The translations under genes were made by a program, and so were the position numbers. From the NCBI RefSeq assembly GCF_024642085.1, contig NZ_JAHEBV010000017.1:1-56711 (forward strand): 56,711 nt of DNA, written 5' to 3'. Below the pieces are notes generated by a model. The model saw only the letters and a list, made by a program, of their open reading frames with translations. It was not told the DNA's origin and ran no database searches. Shown here piece after piece: positions 7,677 through 14,936 of this stretch; the first letter of the stretch is position 1; every line of letters begins with the position of its first letter. Source of the stretch: Novosphingobium sp. (GTDB lineage Bacteria > Pseudomonadota > Alphaproteobacteria > Sphingomonadales > Sphingomonadaceae).

Positions 7677-8927
7677 TTAACCGTACAAAATCAGGTGGTC
7701 AGCCACCGCTTTATAAGCTGGAAGCGACGTTGGATCGAACGCCGAGTTCGCCGCGACAGGATGGGAGCCGAATCGGGCAATAACCATCTCGGCCGCCGGG
7801 TCGACATAGATCGCCTGACCATGAATGCCGCGCGCAGAATAGGCGCCGTGATTGCCACCTACAAACCACCATTGGCTGCGGTACGATCCGCCCGCCAGCC
7901 AGGCGTAGCCGGCCGGCGCAAACGCATCCTTGCTGCCCCCTGCCCGGATCGCCTCGATCGCCGCAGCATGGATCGCCTGCCCGCCAGATGGCAGCATGCC
8001 GCCCAGCCGCATCGCCTCGCCAAAGCGGGCCATGTCGCGCAGCACCGGATTAAGCCCGCCGCCGGCAAAGGGCATGCCGGATGTGTCGATCAGGAAATCG
8101 GCATCCTGCTCCATCCCCAGCGGCTGCCAGATCCGCCGTGACAGCACCCGATCAAGCCGCTCACCCTCGGTGCGCGCCACGATCCAGCCCAGCACCTCGG
8201 TGTTGCAGGTGCGATAGGTGAAGCGCTGGCCGTGCACGCCGTTCTTGCGGACCGTAGGCAGAAAGGCGAAAACATCGTCGGGACCGGTATAGCCCGGCGG
8301 GCGCGGGGTGAGGCCCAGCGCATTGCTCATCGCGCCGATGCCCGAAGCGGGATCGGTGTATTCCTCGCTGAAATCGAGCGCTGTGGTCATGTCCATCACC
8401 TGGCGCAGCGTGGCATCGCCAAACCCGCTGTCCGCCAGCTCGGGGATCAGATCGCCCATTGGCGCTTGCGGATCGAGCCGCCCCTCGGCGATCAGCATTT
8501 CCGCCAGAGTGCCGACAAAGCTTTTGGTCACCGAAAAGGCAATGTGCGTCGTATCGCGGCGGGTCGCGCCGAAATAGCGTTCATAGACAACCGTGCCGCG
8601 GTGAAGGATCAGCACCGCATCGGTGAAGTTGACGTTACGCGCCTGAGCCCAGGTCAGGCTGCGGCCATCGTCAAGCGCCTGGAAACTGACGTCGTCCAGA
8701 TCATCGCGCAGCGCCGTGGGCAAGTTCCACACCGCCGCAGGATCACGCCCGACCCGCGCGGTCGGCAGAAACTCGCGCATGCGCGAATAGGCATGGCGGT
8801 GCGTGGGAAAGCGCATATGCCCCGCATCAGCCCAGCGAATGCGCTTGTCGGGCGGCGGGGGCAGCCCTTCCATCCACCCCATGGTGACAGGATCGCTGCT
8901 GTCGCAATCAAGGATCTGGTCAGGCAT
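7677..8927 (-). CDS. NylB-like serine hydrolase (beta-lactamase fold)
   Basis: Penicillin-recognising-enzyme fold hydrolase closest in pattern to 6-aminohexanoate-dimer hydrolase (NylB) and EstB-type esterases. Ser132 and Lys135 form the SxxK motif (AFSVTKSF). Tyr238 in FTYRTCNTEVLGW matches the NylB catalytic Tyr. The regions LRQVMDMTTALDFSEEYTDP and GIHGQAIYVDP also follow NylB. There is no signal peptide, so it is probably cytoplasmic. The natural substrate is unknown: it could be an esterase, an amidase or a promiscuous carboxylesterase, and resistance to beta-lactams should not be assumed. ATG 8927 has GAAGGGG upstream and lies 11 bases after the lemA stop, so the two are probably co-transcribed. 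Confidence 0.85.
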   Translation of the reverse strand: MPDQILDCDSSDPVTMGWMEGLPPPPDKRIRWADAGHMRFPTHRHAYSRMREFLPTARVGRDPAAVWNLPTALRDDLDDVSFQALDDGRSLTWAQARNVNFTDAVLILHRGTVVYERYFGATRRDTTHIAFSVTKSFVGTLAEMLIAEGRLDPQAPMGDLIPELADSGFGDATLRQVMDMTTALDFSEEYTDPASGIGAMSNALGLTPRPPGYTGPDDVFAFLPTVRKNGVHGQRFTYRTCNTEVLGWIVARTEGERLDRVLSRRIWQPLGMEQDADFLIDTSGMPFAGGGLNPVLRDMARFGEAMRLGGMLPSGGQAIHAAAIEAIRAGGSKDAFAPAGYAWLAGGSYRSQWWFVGGNHGAYSARGIHGQAIYVDPAAEMVIARFGSHPVAANSAFDPTSLPAYKAVADHLILYG

Positions 8928-8938
8928 GGCGCGCCCCT

Positions 8939-9487
8939 TCAGAACTGGACCGAGGGCACGGCGCCCACAGTTGCGCGCTCATCCACCGCGATCTGGTTAA
9001 AGTCGGCTGGCTGGAACCCAAGCGCATTGGCAAAGATCACAGCCGGGAAGCTTTCACGCGCAGCATTATAGCGCGCAGCCGCCGCATTAAGCGCACGGCG
9101 GGCCGCCGCCAGCTTGTCCTCGGTATTGGCGAGTTCCCCTTGCAAAGCCTGGAAGTTGGCGCTGGCTTTCAGCTCGGGATAGGCTTCGCCCAGGGCAAGC
9201 AGGCCCCCGATGGCTTTGGTCAGATCACGTTCCGCCTCGGGCGAACCTTCTGACGTAGCCCGGGTGCGAGCGGCAATCACCTGGTCGAACGTCGCCTGTT
9301 CATGCGCGGCATAGCCCTTTACCGTGGCCACCAGATTGGGCACCAGATCATGGCGTTGGCGCAATTGCGCGTCGATATCGGCCAAACCCTGACGGCAGTT
9401 CTGGCGCAAAGAAACCAGGCGGTTATAAATGCCCACTACGATCATCACGATCAGCAGCAGCACACCAAGGATGATGATGACGTTCAT
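8939..9487 (-). CDS. lemA: LemA family protein
   Basis: 182 residues: one N-terminal membrane segment (about 2-24) followed by the conserved LemA helical domain (LRQNCRQGLADIDAQLRQRHDLVPNL region, then AYPELKASANFQALQGEL). The biochemical role of LemA proteins is not established. They are envelope-anchored and often sit beside TPM-domain or DUF3137 proteins. Here a DUF3137 gene lies divergently 63 bases away, which supports a functional pair. The ATG is preceded by GGGGAAG. Confidence 0.93.
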   Translation of the reverse strand: MNVIIILGVLLLIVMIVVGIYNRLVSLRQNCRQGLADIDAQLRQRHDLVPNLVATVKGYAAHEQATFDQVIAARTRATSEGSPEAERDLTKAIGGLLALGEAYPELKASANFQALQGELANTEDKLAAARRALNAAAARYNAARESFPAVIFANALGFQPADFNQIAVDERATVGAVPSVQF

Positions 9488-9550
9488 GGATCTTCCCCTG
9501 CGAATGTTCCGCCCTGATGGCTACCACCTTGCCGCAGAACGGCAAGGGCG

Positions 9551-10501
9551 ATGATCGAACGTCCCGATGCCGACGCGCTGCTGGCGGGTGAGCTTGGCCA
9601 ATGGCTGATCGCGCAAAACGCCGAACGGGCCGAAGTCAAGCGCAAGGCAGCCCACGCCCGGCGCAACGGCTTGATCGCCGCTGCAGTCCTGTTCGTCGCG
9701 CTGGCCCTTGCCGGGAGAATTGACTGGGGCTTCAAGCTGGCTTTCGGCGCGGGCGCCTTGGGCTTTGCCTGGGCGGAATGGTCGAAGCGGCCCATGCTGG
9801 CCAAGCTAAAGGGCGGGATCAACGGCGCCATCGCGCGGGCTATCGGCCTGGATTATTCAGCCGAGTGCGAGGCTGGCCAGACCTTTGATCAATCCTGTCT
9901 GTTCGGCATGGTTCCCAAGTTCGACAAATCGAACTTTTCCGATCTGTGGTGGGGGTTGGTGGCTGGCCAGCCGTTTACCTTGCACGAAGCCAGGCTGACC
10001 GAAACGCGCGGGTCGGGCAAGAACCGCCACACCGTGACTGTGTTCGAAGGGCAGATCCTGTCGATCGGCTTCAATCGCCGGTTCAATTCAACCACCCTGA
10101 TCGAACCCGACAACGCGCGGCGGCGTTTCTTCGTGGGTGCGGAAAAAGAGCAGGCCACGATTGGCGGACTTGACCTGGGCCGGGTCGATATCACCAACCC
10201 GCTGTTTGAAGACCGCTTCACCGTCTGGTCCGACGACCAGGTCGAAGCGCGCTACCTGATCCATCCTGAATATGTCGAACGGCTGCTGGCGGTTGAAAAG
10301 GCCTTTGCCGGCGAAGACATCCGCGCATTGTTCCACGGCGGCGATCTGCTGATCACGCTGAAGACCGGCAACCTGTTTGAAAGCGGAACGCTGGATGCGG
10401 GCGAAGACCGGGCAATGGTGCAGCTGGCCATCAACCAGTTCACCGCGCTGGCCGACCTGGCCGAGACGCTCAACGAAAAAGCCCGCGCCTCGTTCAGCTG
10501 A
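9551..10501 (+). CDS. DUF3137 membrane protein
   Basis: 316 residues. The N-terminal third holds two close hydrophobic stretches (about 36-75, LIAAAVLFVALALAG and GFKLAFGAGALGFAWAEW). A soluble DUF3137 domain follows, with the typical FGMVPKFDKSNFSDLWWG, TETRGSGKNRHTVTVFEG and NPLFEDRFTVWSDDQVEARY. Function unknown. It diverges from lemA, a recurring neighbour of this family. Its last 8 bases overlap, tail to tail, the end of the carboxynorspermidine decarboxylase gene. Confidence 0.88.
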   Translation: MIERPDADALLAGELGQWLIAQNAERAEVKRKAAHARRNGLIAAAVLFVALALAGRIDWGFKLAFGAGALGFAWAEWSKRPMLAKLKGGINGAIARAIGLDYSAECEAGQTFDQSCLFGMVPKFDKSNFSDLWWGLVAGQPFTLHEARLTETRGSGKNRHTVTVFEGQILSIGFNRRFNSTTLIEPDNARRRFFVGAEKEQATIGGLDLGRVDITNPLFEDRFTVWSDDQVEARYLIHPEYVERLLAVEKAFAGEDIRALFHGGDLLITLKTGNLFESGTLDAGEDRAMVQLAINQFTALADLAETLNEKARASFS

Positions 10502-11693
10502 GCCGGTCGCGAAAATCCTCGTAGGCAAACTTGCGGATCTGTTCGAGCGCATCGCCCTCGCTGTCCCACAGCCAGATCGACGGCAGCGGCACGCCGTTGA
10601 ACGTGGTGGTCTTGACCATCGAATAATGCGCCTGATCAAGGAAAGCAAAGCGCTGGCCGACCTGCGGACCTTGCGCAAAGCGATAATCGCCGATCACATC
10701 GCCTGCCAGGCATGATGGCCCGCCCAGCCGCACCGCCCCGCCCGCGCTTTCATCAACCTGGGTATCTATCGGCGGCAGCTCGCCCAGCATGGCCGGACGA
10801 TAGGGCGCCTCGATCACGTCGGGCATGTGGCAGGTTGCCGATATGTCGGTGATCGCCACCGGCATGCCGTTGTCCCCGATGTCGAGCACGGTGCCGATCA
10901 GAATGCCGGCATCAAGCGCGACAGCCTCACCGGGTTCAAGGTATACCTCGGCCCCGGTATCCTCCTTCAGGTCTTTCAGAAACTCCACCAGTTCGTCGCG
11001 CTGGTAATCGGCGCGGGTGATGTGGTGCCCGCCGCCCAGGTTGATCCATTTGAACTGGCCGAACCATGGTTCAAGATAATCGAACGCCACGTCCCAGGTT
11101 TCCCGCAGCGGCTCAAAATCCTGTTCGCACAAGGTGTGCATGTGGATCCCGTCAATCAGGTCGATATGCTCGTCGGTCAGCTGGTCGATCGGAAAACCCA
11201 GCCGCGAATGCGGGGCACAGGGATCATAGCGCGGCACTTCGCCGGTGGGGTGCTGGGGATTGATGCGCAGGCCGATGTCGAAGCTTTCCCCGCGCGCCTT
11301 GGCGGCTTCGATGATCGCGCTGCACCGCAGGATCTGCTGAGGCGAATTGAAGATCACATGGTCCGAAATACGCAGAATCTCGTCCAGATCCTCAGGCTTG
11401 TAGGCAGCGCAATAGGTGGCGATCTCGCCGTCGTAGAACTCGCTCGCAAGGCGGGCCTCCCACAGGCCCGATGTACACACCCCGTCGAGGTATTCGCCAA
11501 TGATCGGCGCGACTTGCCACATCGAAAAGGCCTTGAGCGCAGACAGCAGCTTGATCCCTGCCCGGTCACGAACGTCGGCCAGGATCGCCAGATTGGCCCG
11601 CAGCCGCGCCGCATCAACCACAAAGCTGGGGCTGTCGACCCGCGACAAGTCAAATTGCGCAAACGCGCCCGGATCGCCAGCTCTGGTTTCCAT
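10494..11693 (-). CDS. nspC: Carboxynorspermidine decarboxylase
   Basis: Fold III PLP decarboxylase that removes the carboxyl group from carboxyspermidine or carboxynorspermidine, the last step of the alternative spermidine route. Lys54 in LLSALKAFSMW is the PLP lysine. HMHTLCEQDF, INLGGGHHITR and YLEPGEAVAL are typical NspC motifs. The length of 399 residues fits. Its ATG directly follows the TAG stop of the dehydrogenase gene (TAG-ATG, no gap), so the two are translated together. With putrescine made by the decarboxylase at 6322-7551 the expected product is spermidine; norspermidine or homospermidine cannot be excluded. Confidence 0.93.
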   Translation of the reverse strand: METRAGDPGAFAQFDLSRVDSPSFVVDAARLRANLAILADVRDRAGIKLLSALKAFSMWQVAPIIGEYLDGVCTSGLWEARLASEFYDGEIATYCAAYKPEDLDEILRISDHVIFNSPQQILRCSAIIEAAKARGESFDIGLRINPQHPTGEVPRYDPCAPHSRLGFPIDQLTDEHIDLIDGIHMHTLCEQDFEPLRETWDVAFDYLEPWFGQFKWINLGGGHHITRADYQRDELVEFLKDLKEDTGAEVYLEPGEAVALDAGILIGTVLDIGDNGMPVAITDISATCHMPDVIEAPYRPAMLGELPPIDTQVDESAGGAVRLGGPSCLAGDVIGDYRFAQGPQVGQRFAFLDQAHYSMVKTTTFNGVPLPSIWLWDSEGDALEQIRKFAYEDFRDRLS

Positions 11694-12905
11694 CTAAAAC
11701 GCCACCGGCCCGGGCAGTTCCTTGACCTGCCAAGGCAGTCCCTGGGCGTTGAGCATATCCATGAACGGATCGGGGTTCATCTGCTCCATGTTGAACACCC
11801 CTTTCCCGCTCCACGCCCCGGTCAGCATCATCGCCGCACCGATCATCGCGGGAACCCCGGTGGTGTAGCTGATCGCCTGGTTGCCGGTTTCGGCATAGGC
11901 ATCTTCATGATCGCAGATGTTGTAGATGTAGAAAGTCTTCTCGCCGCTGCCGTCCAGCGCATCGCCGGTCGCGATATCGCCGATATTGGTCTTGCCCTTG
12001 GTCGTCGGGCCCAGCGTCTCGGGCTTGGGCAACACGGCAGCGAGAAACTGCAGGGGCACGATTTCCTTGCCCTGATACAGCACCGGGTCGATCCGGGTCA
12101 TCCCGACATTCTGGAGCACGGTCAGGTGGGTGATATAGGCATCGCCAAAGGTCATCCAGAAACGGGCGCGTTCCAGTTCTGGCAGGAACCGGGCAAGGCT
12201 TTCCAGCTCTTCATGGTACATCATGTACATGTTCTTGGGGCCGACTGCTTCGAAATCGAAAGCCACCTTTTTCGACATTGCCGGGCTCTCGACAAACTGC
12301 CCGCCTTCCCAATGCCGCGCCGAAGCGGTCACTTCGCGGATGTTGATTTCCGGGTTGAAGTTGGTGGCAAAGGCCTGCCCGTGATCGCCGCCGTTGCAAT
12401 CGAGGATATCGAGCTGGCGGATAGTCTTCAGCTTGTGCTTCTTGAGCCACATCGCGAACACACTGGTCACCCCGGGATCGAAACCCGAACCCAGCAGCGC
12501 CATCAGCCCGGCGTCCTTGAAGCGGTCGTGATAATCCCACTGCCACTTGTATTCGAACTTCGCCTCATCCTTTGGTTCGTAATTCGCGGTGTCGAGGTAA
12601 GCGACGCCGGCCGCCAGGCAGGCGTCCATGATCGGAAGGTCCTGGTATGGCAGCGCCAGATTGACCACCAGCCTGGGGCCGATTTGCTGGATCAGCCGGG
12701 TCAGCGCAGGCACTTCCTCTGCATCGATTTCATAGGTCGACACGGCCTGACCTGTGCGCTCTTTGACCGAGGCGGCGATCGCATCGCACTTGGTCCGGGT
12801 GCGGCTGGCGAGATGTATGTCGCTGAAAACGGACGGATTCATTGCCATCTTGTGGACGCAGACCGAACTGACGCCGCCTGCGCCGATAACCAGAACCTTG
12901 CTCAC
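11694..12905 (-). CDS. Carboxynorspermidine dehydrogenase (saccharopine dehydrogenase family)
   Basis: NADPH-dependent enzyme that condenses aspartate semialdehyde with a diamine to give carboxy(nor)spermidine, the substrate of the adjacent decarboxylase. The N terminus MSKVLVIGAGGVSSVCVHK is a Rossmann nucleotide site. Further family blocks are NYEPKDEAKFEYKWQWDYH, LLGSGFDPGVTSVF, DCNGGDHGQAF and the C-terminal GNQAISYTTGVPAM. The start is the GTG at 12905, which has AAGGAG 9 bases upstream and gives 403 residues. The frame stays open further upstream, but that would run antisense into the dehydratase gene. Saccharopine dehydrogenase itself is less likely because of the nspC partner. Confidence 0.92.
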   Translation of the reverse strand: MSKVLVIGAGGVSSVCVHKMAMNPSVFSDIHLASRTRTKCDAIAASVKERTGQAVSTYEIDAEEVPALTRLIQQIGPRLVVNLALPYQDLPIMDACLAAGVAYLDTANYEPKDEAKFEYKWQWDYHDRFKDAGLMALLGSGFDPGVTSVFAMWLKKHKLKTIRQLDILDCNGGDHGQAFATNFNPEINIREVTASARHWEGGQFVESPAMSKKVAFDFEAVGPKNMYMMYHEELESLARFLPELERARFWMTFGDAYITHLTVLQNVGMTRIDPVLYQGKEIVPLQFLAAVLPKPETLGPTTKGKTNIGDIATGDALDGSGEKTFYIYNICDHEDAYAETGNQAISYTTGVPAMIGAAMMLTGAWSGKGVFNMEQMNPDPFMDMLNAQGLPWQVKELPGPVAF

Positions 12906-12954
12906 TACCCGAAACTCCTTTGCCGAAGCGCAGCGCGCCATATAGGCTGGCCGC
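12906..12954. promoter_or_regulatory. Compact divergent region between polyamine and dehydratase genes
   Basis: Only 49 bases separate the two start codons. On the plus strand TATAGG (12941-12946) is the only -10-like box and would start transcription within a few bases of the ATG at 12955. No Shine-Dalgarno sequence is seen before that ATG. On the minus strand the AAGGAG of the dehydrogenase gene lies at 12920-12915. Regulation of the two sides may interfere. Confidence 0.35.
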
Positions 12955-13932
12955 ATGACTTCACAACCGATGAGAACGCCCAGCGTTGCCGGTATCGCCC
13001 GTGCTGGCACCAAGATAGCCGAACTGCTGCCGCCAACGCCACTGCTGGAATGTGAAATATTCGGCCAGCGGGTCTGGCTGAAAGCAGAAAGCCTGCAGCC
13101 GATCGGGTCGTTCAAGATCCGCGGGGCGTGGCACCGGCTGACCGACCTGAGCGAGGACGAGCGCGGGCGCGGCGTGGTTGGCGTGTCCAGCGGCAACCAC
13201 GCCCAGGGCGTGGCCTGGGCGGCGCAGCAATTGGGGATCGATGCGACCATCGTGATGCCGATCGATGCGCCGCAGGTCAAAATTGCCGCCACCCAAAGCT
13301 ATGGCGCGCGCACGGTGCTGTATGACCGGCCCGGAGGAGAGGACCGCGATGCGGTGGCCCAGCGCCTGGTCGACCAAAGCGGATCCACCCTAGTTCACGC
13401 CTTTGCCGATCCCTGGGTGATCGAAGGGCAAGGCAGCATGGGGCTGGAGATCGCCGCGCAGATGGCGGCGCGCGGAAGTGCCGGGCCGACGCGGATTATC
13501 TGCCCTTGCGGCGGGGGCGGGTTGACCGCAGGCCTCTCACTCGCCTGCCCAGAGGCCGACATTGTGCCGGTTGAACCGGAAGGGTGGGACGATGTAAAGC
13601 ACAGCCTGGCCGCCGGAGAGATCCAGCCAGTCAGCAAGGATGCCCCGCCCACCGCTTGCGACGCGCTCCAGACCCCCAGCACCCGCCCGATCAACTTTGC
13701 CGTTTTGAAGGGCCGTGTGCCGTTCGGGCTGGACGTATCCCCTGCCGAAATCCGCACGGCACAGCGCTGGGCATTTTCCAATCTGCATCTGGTGATCGAG
13801 CCGGGCGGCGCGGCGGCGCTGGCCGCGGTGCTGGCGGGCAAGACGCCGGTCGATGGCCGTACTGCGGTGATCCTGTCGGGCGGCAACACCGATACCGCCG
13901 CCTTTGCCAAGGTCCTGTCGTCCAGCGTTTAG
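12955..13932 (+). CDS. Threonine/serine dehydratase (fold II PLP enzyme)
   Basis: PLP-dependent lyase deaminating threonine (to 2-oxobutanoate) and possibly serine. Lys54 in GSFKIRGA is the PLP lysine, SSGNHAQGVAWAA contacts substrate, and CGGGGLTAGLS binds phosphate. The 325-residue length without a C-terminal ACT domain fits the catabolic or short form rather than isoleucine-inhibited IlvA. Serine racemase or threo-3-hydroxyaspartate dehydratase are related possibilities. It diverges from the polyamine dehydrogenase gene. Confidence 0.88.
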   Translation: MTSQPMRTPSVAGIARAGTKIAELLPPTPLLECEIFGQRVWLKAESLQPIGSFKIRGAWHRLTDLSEDERGRGVVGVSSGNHAQGVAWAAQQLGIDATIVMPIDAPQVKIAATQSYGARTVLYDRPGGEDRDAVAQRLVDQSGSTLVHAFADPWVIEGQGSMGLEIAAQMAARGSAGPTRIICPCGGGGLTAGLSLACPEADIVPVEPEGWDDVKHSLAAGEIQPVSKDAPPTACDALQTPSTRPINFAVLKGRVPFGLDVSPAEIRTAQRWAFSNLHLVIEPGGAAALAAVLAGKTPVDGRTAVILSGGNTDTAAFAKVLSSSV

Positions 13933-13999
13933 TTGCAATCGGCAATCGTTGTGGCAAACCTTGCTTCCATCGGGTCGCGCCGATTGGGGGGAGAATACA

Positions 14000-14434
14000 A
14001 TGCAGGCTCAAATACTGGCGCCGGGGGCAGCGCTGATCCTGTGGTCACTGGTCATGCTGATCTGGACGGCGGCAACGCGTTTTCCGGCAATGGCCAAAAC
14101 CGGGATGAACGCGAACAACGTATCGGTTGGCGGACGCGGTCAGAACCTGGATGGTGTGCTGCCCGATAGCGTCCAGTGGAAATCGCACAATTATGCGCAC
14201 CTGATGGAACAGCCGACGATTTTTTATCCGACGCTGGTGATCCTGGCGCTGATGGGGCCCAGCGCCCTGGATATCACGTTCGCCTGGGCCTATGTCGCGC
14301 TGCGCGTGATACATTCGATATGGCAGGCCACCGTCAACCGCATTCCGGTGCGATTGTTGCTGTTCCTGTTATCAACGTTGTGCCTTGGCAAGCTGGCAAT
14401 CCATGCCGCCATGCTGACGATGTTCCCAGTCTGA
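14000..14434 (+). CDS. MAPEG family membrane protein (first of a tandem pair)
   Basis: 144 residues with four predicted membrane helices and the MAPEG-like core (NRIPVRLLLFLLSTLCLGKL near the C terminus; WAYVALRVIHSIWQATVN). MAPEG proteins include microsomal glutathione transferases; the activity of the bacterial members of this group is largely untested. The ATG is preceded by GGGGGGAG. The second copy starts 16 bases after its stop, and the two share about half of the visible motif residues, so they arose by duplication and may form a mixed oligomer. Confidence 0.88.
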   Translation: MQAQILAPGAALILWSLVMLIWTAATRFPAMAKTGMNANNVSVGGRGQNLDGVLPDSVQWKSHNYAHLMEQPTIFYPTLVILALMGPSALDITFAWAYVALRVIHSIWQATVNRIPVRLLLFLLSTLCLGKLAIHAAMLTMFPV

Positions 14435-14450
14435 GAAGGGAGAGAAGACG

Positions 14451-14888
14451 ATGATTGGTATGGAAATACTCAAACCGCTGGCGGTGCTCGCCATGTGGAC
14501 CATGATCATGTGGATCTGGATGTATGCGGTGCGTATCCCCGCGATCAACAAGCTGCCCAAGCCGACCGAGCCGGGCGGCGACCAGGGGTGGACCAGCGCC
14601 ATGCTGGAAGGCCTGCTGCCCCGCGAAGTGCAATGGAAGGCCCACAACTACAATCACCTGCACGAAGCGCCGACCGTGTTCTACGCTGTCGCGCTGGCGC
14701 TGGCGATGATCGGTGCTGGCGACGGGCTAAATGCCACGATCGCCTGGGCTTATGTCGCCTTGCGGATCGTCCATTCGATTTTCCAGGCGACAGTCAACAA
14801 GGTGATGCCGCGCTTCCTGCTGTTCGCGCTGTCTTCGCTGTGCCTGCTGGCCTTGTGCCTGCACTTGCTGATTGCCGTGTTCCACTGA
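14451..14888 (+). CDS. MAPEG family membrane protein (second of a tandem pair)
   Basis: 145 residues with the same layout as its neighbour: an N-terminal helix (LAVLAMWTMIMWIWMY), the block EVQWKAHNYNHLHEAPT matching VQWKSHNYAHLMEQPT in the first copy, and WAYVALRIVHSIFQATVNK. The start at 14451 has GGGAGAG upstream; an in-frame ATG three codons later is possible. The gene ends at the shared hairpin facing the convergent TonB receptor gene. Confidence 0.88.
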   Translation: MIGMEILKPLAVLAMWTMIMWIWMYAVRIPAINKLPKPTEPGGDQGWTSAMLEGLLPREVQWKAHNYNHLHEAPTVFYAVALALAMIGAGDGLNATIAWAYVALRIVHSIFQATVNKVMPRFLLFALSSLCLLALCLHLLIAVFH

Positions 14889-14899
14889 CAACGGTCTGG

Positions 14900-14936
14900 G
14901 CGCGCTGGCCGGGAAAACGTCCCGGCCGGTGCGCCT
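14900..14936. terminator. Bidirectional hairpin between MAPEG and TonB-receptor genes
   Basis: Arms 14900-14915 and 14921-14936 form 16 pairs (two G-T wobbles) around the loop AAACG. There is no T tract on either side, so it may terminate by pausing or protect mRNA ends. It overlaps the stop codon of the receptor gene by two bases. Confidence 0.55.

Noticed and set aside
10827..13055. Very long plus-strand open frame (over 700 codons) across the polyamine genes
   Set aside because: It is antisense to nspC and the dehydrogenase gene, has no domain pattern, and is an artefact of GC-rich codon use.
12906..13292. N-terminal extension of the carboxynorspermidine dehydrogenase
   Set aside because: It runs antisense through the dehydratase gene. 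The GTG at 12905 has a perfect ribosome site and starts right at the Rossmann motif.
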